This document shows, piece by piece, positions 17,352 through 27,516 of a stretch of 64,000 nt of DNA (position 1 is the stretch's first letter; every line of letters begins with the position of its first letter). The notes beneath the pieces are model-generated. The model saw nothing but the letters and a program-made list of their open reading frames with translations. It was not told the DNA's origin and ran no database searches. The position numbers were made by a program, and so were the translations under genes. The stretch comes from Winogradskyella algicola (GTDB lineage: Bacteria > Bacteroidota > Bacteroidia > Flavobacteriales > Flavobacteriaceae), in contig NZ_SZQF01000003.1 in assembly GCF_005869935.1 (NCBI RefSeq), forward strand, positions 245,265 to 309,264. The letters run 5' to 3'.

Positions 17352-20303
17352 TTACTGCTTAATTACTTTTATAGTTTTAGTAACATCCGCGATAGTTACT
17401 TTAACAAAGTAAGCACCATCTTGTAAGTTAGACATATCTAATTCACTATTAACAGCATTTGGTGTAGCTCTTAATACTTCTTGACCTAGCATATTATACA
17501 TTGCAACATTCTCAATAGTATTTTGAGCATTTAATGTTAATGTATTTTTTACTGGGTTAGGATAGTAAGTAAAAGCAGCTTCATCTTCAAAGCTAGCTGT
17601 AGAAAGGGTTTGCTCTACACTTATATCTAATTGGAATTCACCTGTGCTAGTTGAATGACCATCGACATAAATGAAGTAATCAACAGTTCCACCGCCAGTT
17701 GCTGAACTTTCCCAACAGAATGTAGATAATGCAGCGTTAGCTCCACCGTCATCATCACCACCAACACAAACAAGAGCACCACAAGAACCTTCAAATACTT
17801 GTATTTCAGTGTCAAATGGTACTGGACTATTATCTGTAGTAGCAGTTACAACCTCACCTTCGGAAGTTGTAATAACATACCATATACCAGCACCAAAATT
17901 CATTGTACCTGTACCACCTGCACAACCTGTTTCAGCACTTCCACCACCACCATTACAAGCCGTTAAAGCTTCAACATTGGTAGCAGCAACAGTTGAACCA
18001 GTAACTGAACTCCCATCAGAAACCGCTATAGCTCCAGCACAATCATTGTTTACAGGAGGACAAGCAGCTTGTGTCAGAGCAGAACTTGACTGTGTACAAC
18101 TTGCATCATTATCATCTACAACAGTAATGACAACATCAGTTGCATTTACATAAGGCCCAAATGTTAAAGTCGTAACACCAGTAGCTGCTTGCGTAGGGCT
18201 ACCTTGGTCATCACTTACTGTTAAGTCTGTTGCTGATCCCATATCTGTAATATCAACTTCGATATTAAAACCACCTGAAACATCACAATCGTTAACCACT
18301 GCATAATCAACTGTAGCATTTGTACAAGTATTTTCAGTAATATCTAGAGTGTAAGCTGTAGTTTGTGGTGCTGGCCAAGTAGATATTACAAAATAATATG
18401 TTGTGCCATTGGTAACCGCAATATCATCTAATGCAATATCGCCACCAGCAAATCCATTCACACCACCATCCGCACAAGCTGTACCAATATCAGAACAATC
18501 TGTGTACATAAAAATACCTGTATATGTACCTACACCAGATAATAAAACATTTATTGAACCATCAGACGCAGCCGTGTAAGAATAAACAACGTCATTACCG
18601 CCTAAGTAACCTGAAGTACTTCCACAACCAGAAGCCCCTGGAGAACCATCATATACGTCACTAAAATTAGCTGTATCATTTGTATCACTGTACGGTAATG
18701 CACCTACTATAAATGGATTAGTACAATCATCTCCTGGCGGTGGATTACCTGTTGAAAAACTCCACTCAGAACAAGGTCCTGCAGCAGGTGCAACTCCATT
18801 GTAAGGTAAAACAGACCAATAATATGTGGTGTTAAATCCTACACCAGTAACATCAACATTTGTATCTGTTGACCCTAATAACCCTAAAGATGTTAAGGCT
18901 CCTGATGTTTCCCCAAAGAAAACTTCATAATCGGTAGGAGCTGGGCCAGAAGAAGGAGCTGTCCAACTTAGGTTTACAGTACCTCCTGCAACATCTGTTG
19001 CCATGTCTACTGGAGAAATTGGTGCTTCTGCACAGTTTGGTGCCGCTGGAGGTGTAAATTCTTGAATACAAAAATCATCTGTAGTTAATGTTTGAAAGCT
19101 ATCTTTCCAAATTGCCATTCTGTAGTTAGTAGAAGGCATTAAAACTAAATCAACACTAGCTGGCATTGCTGCACAAACAATCTCAGTTCCTCCACATGAG
19201 TCTAAGATGACATACTCATTATTAGAACCAGAATTTGAAATAGTTACACCACCAGATGCTGTAGTTGTAAATTCATACCAAAAACCTCTATTATCACCTG
19301 TTGCATCACAAGAACCAGTACCGCCAATATTTGGTGCTGTAGAAAAATCAATAGTAAATGGAGTGGCAGTACTGCAATCAGCCTCAACTGTAGCCGAAAT
19401 TGGAGTGGTACATGATTCCCCAAGATTCGGTTGAGTCCATTGTACAGTTATATAACCACTATCTCCTGCTCCACCACCACAATTTGATTGAACATATATA
19501 TCATATGTTTCACCTGGAGTTAATCCCATTAGTGTTAAAGAAGGAGTTGTCATTACTGTACCAGAAGTGCCACCTCCACCTTGAGCATAAGGCGAAACAC
19601 CATATTCATAAGTCCATTCTGATTCAGAACCACCAACCATCCAAGTAATATCTACATCTGTAGTACTGGTAGTTGTGGCCATAAGAGAAGCTGGTTCTGG
19701 GCATGAAGGTGGAGTTGCAGAAGTTATTGTCGGTGATTGAAAACAAAAGCCATAATTCCAATCATCACCAGCAGGATCATCATCATATGATATACGATAT
19801 CTAAAACCAGAAAGCTGAGTTGCTGTAAACGACGCAATATTCAATATATCTGTTGTCCAATTTTCAAAGGTTGCCCCACAATAAGGACCTCCAAATGGTG
19901 CACCCGTTGTAGTCGTAGTATTTGCTGGTCCCCAATCTACCCATATCATTGCATCAGCATCCCAATATTGGAATTTAAGTTCATCATTAGCTAAATAACG
20001 ATACACCAAGTCAGTAGAAACTGTTATCCAAGTCTCACCAGCCCCAGAAGCAGCCGTAAGGTCAATAACTGGCGAGGTTGCTGTAATATTGTCCTCGTTC
20101 CCATTTCCTGTTGCATCATCATCAAAAGAAAAGTTCGTTGATGCTATCGTTGGATCTTCTAATAAACCTGAGGAACCATAAGTTCCCCCTAATGTCCAAG
20201 CTGCGTTGGGCCAACCAGCATTTTGGTTTAACGTTTGTGCAGAACCAATAAACGTTCCAGCCAAAAACATTATAAGAAAACAATTAAATGTAATTTTTTT
20301 CAT
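17352..20303 (-). CDS. Large secreted T9SS protein with fibronectin III-like and PPC-like domains
   Basis: A 983-residue exported protein with a signal peptide (1-22, ending GSAQ) and a type A sorting domain from about residue 911 (YYPNPVKNTL to TIKVIKQ). The N-terminal part is a carbohydrate-binding-like beta sandwich. At least two fibronectin III-like modules follow: ASLMATTTSTTDVDITW near 205 and GTVNLSWTAPSSG near 438. Repeated segments beginning C-x-(N/T)-(A/P) with paired cysteines (CTTPISATV, CTNPFIVGAL, CAGAIAVSDG) resemble bacterial pre-peptidase C-terminal domains. No catalytic domain is evident. It is probably a surface adhesin or scaffold. The composition is rich in Thr, Ser, Gly and Asp, as is usual for T9SS cargo. 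Confidence 0.85.
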   Translation of the reverse strand: MKKITFNCFLIMFLAGTFIGSAQTLNQNAGWPNAAWTLGGTYGSSGLLEDPTIASTNFSFDDDATGNGNEDNITATSPVIDLTAASGAGETWITVSTDLVYRYLANDELKFQYWDADAMIWVDWGPANTTTTTGAPFGGPYCGATFENWTTDILNIASFTATQLSGFRYRISYDDDPAGDDWNYGFCFQSPTITSATPPSCPEPASLMATTTSTTDVDITWMVGGSESEWTYEYGVSPYAQGGGGTSGTVMTTPSLTLMGLTPGETYDIYVQSNCGGGAGDSGYITVQWTQPNLGESCTTPISATVEADCSTATPFTIDFSTAPNIGGTGSCDATGDNRGFWYEFTTTASGGVTISNSGSNNEYVILDSCGGTEIVCAAMPASVDLVLMPSTNYRMAIWKDSFQTLTTDDFCIQEFTPPAAPNCAEAPISPVDMATDVAGGTVNLSWTAPSSGPAPTDYEVFFGETSGALTSLGLLGSTDTNVDVTGVGFNTTYYWSVLPYNGVAPAAGPCSEWSFSTGNPPPGDDCTNPFIVGALPYSDTNDTANFSDVYDGSPGASGCGSTSGYLGGNDVVYSYTAASDGSINVLLSGVGTYTGIFMYTDCSDIGTACADGGVNGFAGGDIALDDIAVTNGTTYYFVISTWPAPQTTAYTLDITENTCTNATVDYAVVNDCDVSGGFNIEVDITDMGSATDLTVSDDQGSPTQAATGVTTLTFGPYVNATDVVITVVDDNDASCTQSSSALTQAACPPVNNDCAGAIAVSDGSSVTGSTVAATNVEALTACNGGGGSAETGCAGGTGTMNFGAGIWYVITTSEGEVVTATTDNSPVPFDTEIQVFEGSCGALVCVGGDDDGGANAALSTFCWESSATGGGTVDYFIYVDGHSTSTGEFQLDISVEQTLSTASFEDEAAFTYYPNPVKNTLTLNAQNTIENVAMYNMLGQEVLRATPNAVNSELDMSNLQDGAYFVKVTIADVTKTIKVIKQ

Positions 20304-20470
20304 ATTAACATGAATTTTAAGTTAGTAATATGTTAAAAATATGTCAATATTTTACAATACTCCTTATCATTATTTACTAATCGATAAAAAACAGAAAACA
20401 TCGCCGAAATACAGATGGTGTTTTAACATGTTACTATAAATGAAAATCAATTGATAAATGGCAAAAATTA

Positions 20471-22174
20471 TTACTTCTTAATCAATTTAATGGTTTGAAA
20501 ATTATTATTTGAGAATTGAACTTTGCAGATGAAAATACCTGAATTTAATATTGAAGCATTGATAACAACACCCTTTTTCTTTGCCTGTTTCTCTAGAACC
20601 AAACTCCCTAGAACATCATAAATATTTATTTCGCTTATTATTTGATTAGAATTTAGCTTAATAATGTTAATTATTGGATTATTGTACCACAATCTTGGTT
20701 CAGTTTCATAATCTGTGAGTGATAATGTGGAACCTTCAACAATATCTAAAGTCTGATTGACTGGTACGTCATATAAAATGTCCTTTAAACCACTAAGCCA
20801 TTTTACCTTAACATAATCAACTATGGTATGATGTTCAGTTCCAAAGAATTCAGTTCCTGAGTTTTGAGATAAGTATCCCTCACCACAATGTGTGTATCTG
20901 TATTGTTGTTCACCATTTATGGAAATTTCTATATATGAACCTATACCTTGTCTATTGCTTACTGTTCCTTCAAGCTTTACTTTTAACCAATTATTAATAT
21001 CTTGTGTATTATTTTTCCAAAGAAAAATATTGCTGTGATTTATATTATTTACGACAATCTCAGGATAACCATCGTTATCTATATCACCAACTGCATTTCC
21101 ATAACTATAGGCTAAATCATTTGGTATTGCGAAATTATTTAAGTTATAGGTTCCGTCGTTGTTGTTTTCATATAATGCTGAAGATAATTGAGTTGTTACG
21201 CTTCCATTATTTTCACCACTGATATAAAGGTCTAAATCTTTATCATTATCCGCATCTAAAAATACTGCACCCCAACCTGTACTATTAAAGGTTACATTAT
21301 ATGATTGAGCCATATCTGTAAAAGTGCCATCACTGTTGTTTATGAAGAGGACACTATCACTAGGATCGTTAGTAATATACATATCTGGCCACCCATCTTG
21401 GTTTACATCCCCAACCGTAACAGTCATAGGATCAATGCTTATATCTGTTCCTGTTTCTTCTGCTACTTCAGCAAACGTACCATCGCCATTATTTCTATAC
21501 ATTAAGTTTCTGTTTGAATACTTATCATTAGACACGTATATGTCTTGGTCACCATCATTATCGTAATCCAAAAAAGCTGAACAAAACGACATATAACCTA
21601 TATTAACCAAACCAACTTCTGAATTTACCAAAGTAAATGTATTGTTGCCATTATTCTTGTACAAAATACTTGGAATATAATTATCCCTTATACTCACAAA
21701 AACATCAAGATAGCCATCGTTATTATAATCTCCCCAAGAAGCACCATAATAAGGAAAAGCATCTGTCAACATTCCGGAGGTATAGGTAATATCTTGCATA
21801 ATCATATTACCTAAATTTTCATAAAGCCGTATACCAGAATTGCTACTTGTTAAAAACAAGTCATTATCTCCATCATTATCAATATCAACCCAATTAATCT
21901 GTTTTGCACTTAAATCATCAGTAACTACATTTATATTATGAGTCACAAAGTTACCGTTGATATTTTTAAAGAAATAAATAGGTTCGCCATTAGAAGATGC
22001 AATAGTAACATCATCCCAACCATCATTATCGTAGTCATAAAAACTAATACCATTACCTAAGTAAGTGTATCCGCAACTTGCAGAAACACCAAGTTGTTGC
22101 GAACTTTCTGCAAAGGAAATCTGTGCTGAAGTAAAATTAAATGCTAATAAAGCCCAAATCCATATTCTTTTCAT
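20471..22174 (-). CDS. Secreted VCBS/FG-GAP repeat protein with ASPIC/UnbV domain and T9SS signal (CRTAC1-like)
   Basis: A 567-residue protein. A signal peptide (ending NFTSAQ) is followed by about seven FG-GAP/VCBS blades, each with Ca-binding loops such as DYDNDGWDD, DIDNDGDND, DYNNDGYLD and DADNDKDLD. A C-terminal ASPIC/UnbV domain contains NRQGIGSYIEI and VDYVKVKWLSG, then a T9SS sorting region ending TIKLIKK. The fold should be a calcium-binding beta-propeller, probably an adhesion or matrix protein. The start at MKRIW is preferred; 13 codons upstream precede the signal peptide. The 167 nt between this gene and the next on the same strand show no clear terminator. Confidence 0.88.
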   Translation of the reverse strand: MKRIWIWALLAFNFTSAQISFAESSQQLGVSASCGYTYLGNGISFYDYDNDGWDDVTIASSNGEPIYFFKNINGNFVTHNINVVTDDLSAKQINWVDIDNDGDNDLFLTSSNSGIRLYENLGNMIMQDITYTSGMLTDAFPYYGASWGDYNNDGYLDVFVSIRDNYIPSILYKNNGNNTFTLVNSEVGLVNIGYMSFCSAFLDYDNDGDQDIYVSNDKYSNRNLMYRNNGDGTFAEVAEETGTDISIDPMTVTVGDVNQDGWPDMYITNDPSDSVLFINNSDGTFTDMAQSYNVTFNSTGWGAVFLDADNDKDLDLYISGENNGSVTTQLSSALYENNNDGTYNLNNFAIPNDLAYSYGNAVGDIDNDGYPEIVVNNINHSNIFLWKNNTQDINNWLKVKLEGTVSNRQGIGSYIEISINGEQQYRYTHCGEGYLSQNSGTEFFGTEHHTIVDYVKVKWLSGLKDILYDVPVNQTLDIVEGSTLSLTDYETEPRLWYNNPIINIIKLNSNQIISEINIYDVLGSLVLEKQAKKKGVVINASILNSGIFICKVQFSNNNFQTIKLIKK

Positions 22175-22249
22175 AATCTGCAAAACATATTCTATAGCTG
22201 AGAAATAAACCACCCATTACCAAAATATAATATTAACATCTATTTAACA

Positions 22250-22279
22250 AAAAAAGCGCAACTTTTTTAAAGTTACGCC
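22250..22279 (-). terminator. Terminator downstream of fabI
   Basis: On the minus strand, GCGTAACTT pairs with AAGTTGCGC (one G-T pair) around a 5-nt loop, followed by seven U. Confidence 0.75.
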
Positions 22280-22309
22280 TCAAGTGTTGAATTATATTTA
22301 AATTTAGAG

Positions 22310-23122
22310 CTATTCCGCTATGAATTTATCCATTACAGCATCACTTACTCCCATATTACTAAATCCACCATCATTATATAAATTCTGAAGTGTAACACGA
22401 CGTGTTAAATCACTAAACAATGTTACCGTATAATTTGCACAGTCCATAGCGGTTGCATTACCTAACGGAGACATTTTTTCTGCATAAGAAATAAAACCAT
22501 CAAAACCTTTAACACCACTGCCAGCAGTAGTAGGCGTTGGTGATTGTGAAATTGTATTAACACGTACTTTCTTATCTCTTCCAAAGAAATAACCGAAGCT
22601 GCGTGCGATACTTTCTAAATATGCTTTATTATCTGCCATATCATTATAATCTGGAAATACACGTTGTGCTGCCATGTAAGTTAAAGCAACAATACTTCCC
22701 CATTCGTTCATAGCATCTGCTTTGTAAAGCGTTTGCATAACTTTGTGGAAAGACATTGCAGATACATCTGTTCCTTTTTGAGTCCAATCATACTTTTGGT
22801 CCGTGTAATGTCTTCCTTTTCTAACATTGATGGACATACCTATAGAGTGCAAAACAAAATCAATTTTCCCTCCTAAAATTTCCATAGACTTCTCTACAAG
22901 GTTCTGTAAATCTTCTTCTGAAGTGGCATCTGCAGGAATAATTTGCGAGCCTGTTTTCTCAGCAAGAGCATTTATTTGTCCCATACGCATAGCTACTGGC
23001 GCATTAGTCAGTACGAATTCGCCTCCTTCTTCATGTACGCGCTCTGCTGTTTTCCATGCGATTGAATTTTCGTCAAGAGCTCCAAAAATGATTCCTTTTT
23101 TTCCTTTTAGTAAGTTGTACAT
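22310..23122 (-). CDS. fabI: Enoyl-[acyl-carrier-protein] reductase (NADH)
   Basis: A 270-residue SDR-fold enoyl-ACP reductase that reduces the trans-2 double bond in the last step of each fatty-acid elongation cycle. Visible are the GKKGIIFGALDENSIAW cofactor site typical of FabI, the LHSIGMSINV segment, the YNDMADNKAYLE catalytic Tyr-x6-Lys, and VNTISQSPTPTTAGSGVKGF. The length matches FabI. It is the last gene of a recN-TPR-fabI group (17 nt after the TPR gene) and has its own downstream terminator. Confidence 0.95.
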   Translation of the reverse strand: MYNLLKGKKGIIFGALDENSIAWKTAERVHEEGGEFVLTNAPVAMRMGQINALAEKTGSQIIPADATSEEDLQNLVEKSMEILGGKIDFVLHSIGMSINVRKGRHYTDQKYDWTQKGTDVSAMSFHKVMQTLYKADAMNEWGSIVALTYMAAQRVFPDYNDMADNKAYLESIARSFGYFFGRDKKVRVNTISQSPTPTTAGSGVKGFDGFISYAEKMSPLGNATAMDCANYTVTLFSDLTRRVTLQNLYNDGGFSNMGVSDAVMDKFIAE

Positions 23123-23139
23123 AGTATTTTGTTAGTTTT

Positions 23140-23652
23140 TTATTTAAAAAGTGATTTTATTTTCTGTATGATATTCATTTTTCCCTTTACTCGGAACAGC
23201 GATGCATTTATTTCTTCAATGTAGCCACCTGCAGTTGAGTGAAATTTTGCCTTTTTAAAATAATCATATGCCATTAAAAGATTACCTGTCAGCTCATAAG
23301 ACTTTGCCATTTGGTTATAAATAGTTCCCTTGTCTACAAATTTCTTTTCAAGAGCCTCTCTTCCAAAGCTTAACATATCCTCATAAGCATTTGTGTCTAG
23401 TAGAAAATAAGCATAATTACCATAAGGTGCATGATAATCTTTAGAATATTTTAAAGCTAGTTTATAATGTCTTTCTGCCTTAGAAAAATCAACCATTTTA
23501 TAATGATAAATCCACCCTAAATGATTGTGCGCTTTAGAATAGTCTGGATCGTTTTCTAAAATCTCAAATAATAAGTCCTTTGCTTCTATGATTTTTTCTT
23601 GACTGATTAATTTATCAGCTTCATAGAACAAATTTTCCACATCGTTGTACAT
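23140..23652 (-). CDS. Tetratricopeptide repeat protein
   Basis: A 170-residue cytosolic protein with about four TPR-like helix pairs: EADKLISQEKIIEAKDLLFEIL, YSKAHNHLGWIYHYKMVDFSKAERHYKLAL, YHAPYGNYAYFLLDTNAYEDML and GTIYNQMAKSYELTGNLLMAYDYFKKA. It has no signal peptide. TPR proteins are protein-protein adaptors, and the partner is unknown. It sits between recN and fabI on the same strand with short spacers. Confidence 0.85.
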   Translation of the reverse strand: MYNDVENLFYEADKLISQEKIIEAKDLLFEILENDPDYSKAHNHLGWIYHYKMVDFSKAERHYKLALKYSKDYHAPYGNYAYFLLDTNAYEDMLSFGREALEKKFVDKGTIYNQMAKSYELTGNLLMAYDYFKKAKFHSTAGGYIEEINASLFRVKGKMNIIQKIKSLFK

Positions 23653-23687
23653 TATAACTCTTAATTTATAACCAAATATAATATTAT

Positions 23688-25340
23688 TTAATTCAACAAT
23701 TGCTTGGCATGAGCTAGAGCAGATTCTGTAATATCCATTCCGCTCAACATTTGAGCAATTTCTACAACGCGTTCGTCTTCACCCAATCTTTTTAATTGTG
23801 TTTCTGTTGTATTATCCTTATCAATTTTAAACACTTTGAAATGCGAATTACCCTTCGCTGCAATTTGAGGTAAATGCGTTATAGCAAACACTTGCATTCT
23901 GCCACTCATTTGCTTCATGATGTCTCCCATCTTATTTGAAATTTCACCTGAAACTCCAGTGTCTATTTCATCAAACATAATAGATGGTAATTGAATATAT
24001 TCTGATAAAATTGATTTAATTGCCAACATTATCCTTGACAATTCACCTCCTGAAGCAGACTTCTTCAATTCATTATAACTTGAGCCTTTATTGGCCATAA
24101 ACAAAAACTGCAGATTATCTTTTCCGTTATGTAAAAATCGTTCTGCATCTGTAAGTTCAATCTTAAATTTGGCATTTGGCATTCCCAAACCAGCAAGCAA
24201 ACTTTCGAGCTTTTGTATTAAAATTGTTAATACTGATTCTCGTTTTTTAGAAATTTGCTCCGCTATTTTATTTAGTTCTTTTTGAAGATTGGAGATTTCG
24301 TCTTCCCTTGCCTTAATAGCATCATCCAATCCTTCTGTATCAGAGACCTTAGACTCTAATTCATTTTTTATAGAAATTAAATCTTCAATTTGAGATACAG
24401 CATGTTTTTGAAATAGGTTATTAAGAATTTGAAGTTGAGAATTTACACGCTCTAACTCTTGAGGGTCATTAGATAATGTGTCTTCTAAATCATCTAATTC
24501 CAACAACAAATCATTGAGTTCTATATGAACACTTGTTACGCGTTCTGCAATAGCTTCATAAACTTTACCAAAACCAGAAATTTTATTAAGCTCTTGTTTT
24601 ACGGCATTTAGTTGATCAATAATTCCTTGATCTTCCAAACTTAAGATGCCTTTAGTATTAGCTAGCTTCTCGCCTATTATTTCAACATTATTAAGTTGCT
24701 CATACTGTGTTTCTAAATCTTCAAGATTAATAGATTCTAGATTAATTTCGTTCAACTCGTTCATCAAAAAGAGATTATAATCATACTCTTTTATTAGTTC
24801 TGCTTTTGAATCCATTAAAGTCTGTAAGGACTTTTGAAGACGTTTATAATCAGCTAGTTTTTTGGAATACGTTTCTAAGTTTTCTTTATTATCTGCCAAA
24901 GCGTCTATAACTTTAAACTGATAATCGTTATCTATTAATTTTTGTGTCTGATGTTGAGAATGAATATCTATAAGGTATGAACTCAACTCAGACAAACTAT
25001 CTAAGGTTGTTGGTGTATCATTTATAAAGGCACGTGACTTGCCAGAAGGCAAAATTTCTCTTCTAATTATAGTTTGCACATCGTAATCTAAATCTAATTT
25101 TGAAAAAAGGGTCTTAAGATTATAATTAGCAATATCAAAGCTAGCTTCGATTATACATTTGTCATCTTTATCTTTTACTTGGCTTAAGTCTGCACGTTTA
25201 CCCAAAACCAAAGACAAACCACCTAATAAAATAGATTTACCAGCTCCTGTTTCACCTGTAATAATGCTTAATCCATTATTAAACTGAACATTGAGTTCGT
25301 CTATTAAGGCGTAATTTTTTATGTAAAGTGAGGTTAGCAA
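23688..25340 (-). CDS. recN: DNA repair protein RecN
   Basis: A 550-residue SMC-like ATPase for double-strand break repair. Residues 1-45 contain LTSLYIKNYALIDEL and the Walker A GETGAGKS. The middle (about 150-360) is a long antiparallel coiled coil rich in Leu, Glu and Lys. The C-terminal half carries the signature SASGGELSRIMLAIK, Walker B SIMFDEIDTGVSG, and FAITHLPQIAA. Length and order are standard. It has a -7 element 21 nt before the start and heads the recN-TPR-fabI unit. Confidence 0.97.
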   Translation of the reverse strand: MLTSLYIKNYALIDELNVQFNNGLSIITGETGAGKSILLGGLSLVLGKRADLSQVKDKDDKCIIEASFDIANYNLKTLFSKLDLDYDVQTIIRREILPSGKSRAFINDTPTTLDSLSELSSYLIDIHSQHQTQKLIDNDYQFKVIDALADNKENLETYSKKLADYKRLQKSLQTLMDSKAELIKEYDYNLFLMNELNEINLESINLEDLETQYEQLNNVEIIGEKLANTKGILSLEDQGIIDQLNAVKQELNKISGFGKVYEAIAERVTSVHIELNDLLLELDDLEDTLSNDPQELERVNSQLQILNNLFQKHAVSQIEDLISIKNELESKVSDTEGLDDAIKAREDEISNLQKELNKIAEQISKKRESVLTILIQKLESLLAGLGMPNAKFKIELTDAERFLHNGKDNLQFLFMANKGSSYNELKKSASGGELSRIMLAIKSILSEYIQLPSIMFDEIDTGVSGEISNKMGDIMKQMSGRMQVFAITHLPQIAAKGNSHFKVFKIDKDNTTETQLKRLGEDERVVEIAQMLSGMDITESALAHAKQLLN

Positions 25341-25360
25341 AAATCTATAATTTGTTTTTA

Positions 25361-25368
25361 CAAAAATA
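25361..25368 (-). promoter_or_regulatory. -7 element upstream of recN (TATTTTTG on the minus strand)
   Basis: A perfect TAnnTTTG match in the 77-nt spacer between porD and recN, 20 nt before the recN start codon. Confidence 0.45.
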
Positions 25369-25417
25369 TAGAATCTGAGTGAAGTTGAGAATGGCTATTC
25401 AAAAAATAAAGAGAAAA

Positions 25418-26305
25418 TTAAAACTTAATTTTTCGCCATTTCTGAGAGTGCATTGGTGCAATTTTATTAAGTATGTCTACAGCTTCTACAATATTAACAC
25501 TTGGACCACCAGAGAGTACGTCCATAATTTCATCAGATTTAGCATCAAAGAACACACGCATTAAGTAAGAATTTGGACGTCTTCTATGTATGTTTTGTAG
25601 TTCAGATAAAGTAGAAATAATTTTAGACTTCCCACCTTTTGCGTCCTCAGCCATTATATCCATACCTTCTATATGGTAGCTGTACATTGTAGATCTAATC
25701 TCTTTAAATGTAGGTGACAATAAGTTATCAATTAAAGCAAAACGCGATTGTAGACCATCTTCTAGTTTCCAGCCTTGTCCGTTAAGTTGTTGCGAGTAGT
25801 TTGCTATAGTTTGTGCCTGAGCAAAATATTCATCACCTCCATTTAACGCAAATGAATCCGCATCCATTCCTAAAATCATAAACACATGAAAAGATAACAC
25901 AGACACCAAATTAGATTCAAACTGTAATGGGTTAAATACCATATTTTGATATTCTATATACTGAAAATTGAAGTCCCTATCGTTATAGTTATAGACCGGA
26001 GAACTATATGTAGAATTAAACACTGGTCTGGAAGAAGAAACCTGTAAGGTGGCACTGAAGCTGTCATTCTCATAATTGCTAATGTTAATAACCATACTAC
26101 AGTTAATACGCTCTTCTGCACCAAAGTTTTTCTCCGTCCATTTGGTGTTATTTATAAATTCATTGAGCTGTTTTTCTAAGGTTTTAAAAACAACATTATT
26201 GTCATTTCCCGTTTGCTGAGCAATGACACTAACAGTACAGTTCAACTCTTGCGAAAACACAACCGCTGAGAATAAAAAGGCTAATAAAACTAATAATCTA
26301 CGCAT
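25418..26305 (-). CDS. porD: Type IX secretion system protein PorD (DUF4835)
   Basis: A 295-residue exported protein of the DUF4835 family. It has a signal peptide (1-18, ending VVFSQ), an ELNCTVSVIAQQTG start to the mature part, the conserved NNTKWTEKNFGAEERINCSM segment, NPLQFESNLVSVLSFHVFMILGMDADSF, and RPNSYLMRVFFDAKSDE near the end. PorD is associated with the periplasmic/outer-membrane T9SS machinery, which agrees with the T9SS cargo genes in this window. The gene starts inside the last codons of coaBC (8-nt overlap). Confidence 0.9.
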   Translation of the reverse strand: MRRLLVLLAFLFSAVVFSQELNCTVSVIAQQTGNDNNVVFKTLEKQLNEFINNTKWTEKNFGAEERINCSMVINISNYENDSFSATLQVSSSRPVFNSTYSSPVYNYNDRDFNFQYIEYQNMVFNPLQFESNLVSVLSFHVFMILGMDADSFALNGGDEYFAQAQTIANYSQQLNGQGWKLEDGLQSRFALIDNLLSPTFKEIRSTMYSYHIEGMDIMAEDAKGGKSKIISTLSELQNIHRRRPNSYLMRVFFDAKSDEIMDVLSGGPSVNIVEAVDILNKIAPMHSQKWRKIKF

Positions 26306-27509
26306 CTAGCTGTTTTAAGATCTGTTGCATTAAATCTTTAGCAACTTCAGCTTTAGATTTAAGCGGATTTTCAATAATATCGTTAGACGATGTTATAAAT
26401 GTAACTTTATTTGTTGATACTCCAAAACCAGCACCTTTATCTTGCAAAGAATTAAGCACAATTAAATCTAAATTTTTAGATTTTAACTTTCCTTTGGCAT
26501 GCTCTAATTCGTTATTGGTTTCTAATGCAAAACCAACTAAAAATTGATGCTTTTTTATCTCGCCTAGAGATTTTAGAATATCTTTTGTTTTTTCTAACTC
26601 AATACTAAACGTAGTATCTTTCTTTTTTATTTTTTGGTTGGCTACATTTTTTGGTCTGTAATCGGCTACAGCAGCAGAAAGAATTGCGATATCCGAAGAA
26701 TTAAAATGTTGATGTACTTCATTATACATATCTTCCGCACTAACCACAGACTTTACACTAACTAGTGCATGCGTTATAGTTTGATGCGTTGGTCCTGAAA
26801 CCAAAATGACCTCAGCACCAAGATTCGCTGCTGCCCTTGCGATTTCAAAACCCATTTTTCCGCTAGAATGATTTCCGATAAATCGCACAGGATCTAAAGC
26901 CTCATAAGTTGGGCCAGCAGTAATAAGTACCTTTTTACCATGCAAAGGCAATTGCTTCAAAACATCTTTTTCCACAAAACTTACAATATCTTCTGGCTCT
27001 GACATACGACCTTCGCCTACCAAACCACTGGCTAACTCTCCGGTACCTGCAGGTATCATTTTATTTCCGTAAGCGGTTAGTTTTTCGAAAGACGTTTTTG
27101 TAGATTCGTGCTTGTACATATCTAAATCCATTGCAGGAGCAAAATATACAGGACACTTAGCTGAAAGGTATGTAGCTAAAAGGATATTATCGCAAACACC
27201 ATTAGCCATTTTTGCCATGGTATTAGCAGTTGCGGGAGCAATTACAAAATAATCTGCCCATAATCCTAGTTCTACATGATTGTTCCAAACCTCGTTATCA
27301 TCATCTTCGTCAACAAAAGATGAGTATACTGGATTTTTAGATAAGGTTGAAAGCGTAAGTGGAGTTATAAAATCTTTAGAAGCAGGCGTCATAACAACTT
27401 TAACGTTGGCGCCTGCTTTAATGAATAATCTGACTAAACTTGCAGATTTATATGCGGCAATACCTGCTGTAATGCCTAATAAAATATTTTTGTCTCTTAG
27501 AATAGACAT
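26298..27509 (-). CDS. coaBC: Bifunctional phosphopantothenoylcysteine decarboxylase / phosphopantothenate-cysteine ligase
   Basis: A 403-residue fusion enzyme for two steps of CoA synthesis. The CoaC domain (about 1-180) is a flavoprotein with LLGITAGIAAYKS, the FVIAPATANTMAKMANG segment and PVYFAPAMDLDMY. The CoaB domain (about 188-400) has KVLITAGPTYEALDPVRFIGNHSSGKMG, AILSAAVADYRP and FLVGFALETN. It lies 7 nt after rpoZ and overlaps porD. The order bamD-rpoZ-coaBC-porD-recN is characteristic of Flavobacteriaceae. Confidence 0.96.
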   Translation of the reverse strand: MSILRDKNILLGITAGIAAYKSASLVRLFIKAGANVKVVMTPASKDFITPLTLSTLSKNPVYSSFVDEDDDNEVWNNHVELGLWADYFVIAPATANTMAKMANGVCDNILLATYLSAKCPVYFAPAMDLDMYKHESTKTSFEKLTAYGNKMIPAGTGELASGLVGEGRMSEPEDIVSFVEKDVLKQLPLHGKKVLITAGPTYEALDPVRFIGNHSSGKMGFEIARAAANLGAEVILVSGPTHQTITHALVSVKSVVSAEDMYNEVHQHFNSSDIAILSAAVADYRPKNVANQKIKKKDTTFSIELEKTKDILKSLGEIKKHQFLVGFALETNNELEHAKGKLKSKNLDLIVLNSLQDKGAGFGVSTNKVTFITSSNDIIENPLKSKAEVAKDLMQQILKQLDA

Positions 27510-27516
27510 CTAAGGA

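Noticed and set aside
19207..19648. Plus-strand reading frames across the 983-residue T9SS gene
   Set aside because: Low-complexity shadows of a Thr/Ser-rich coding sequence on the other strand.
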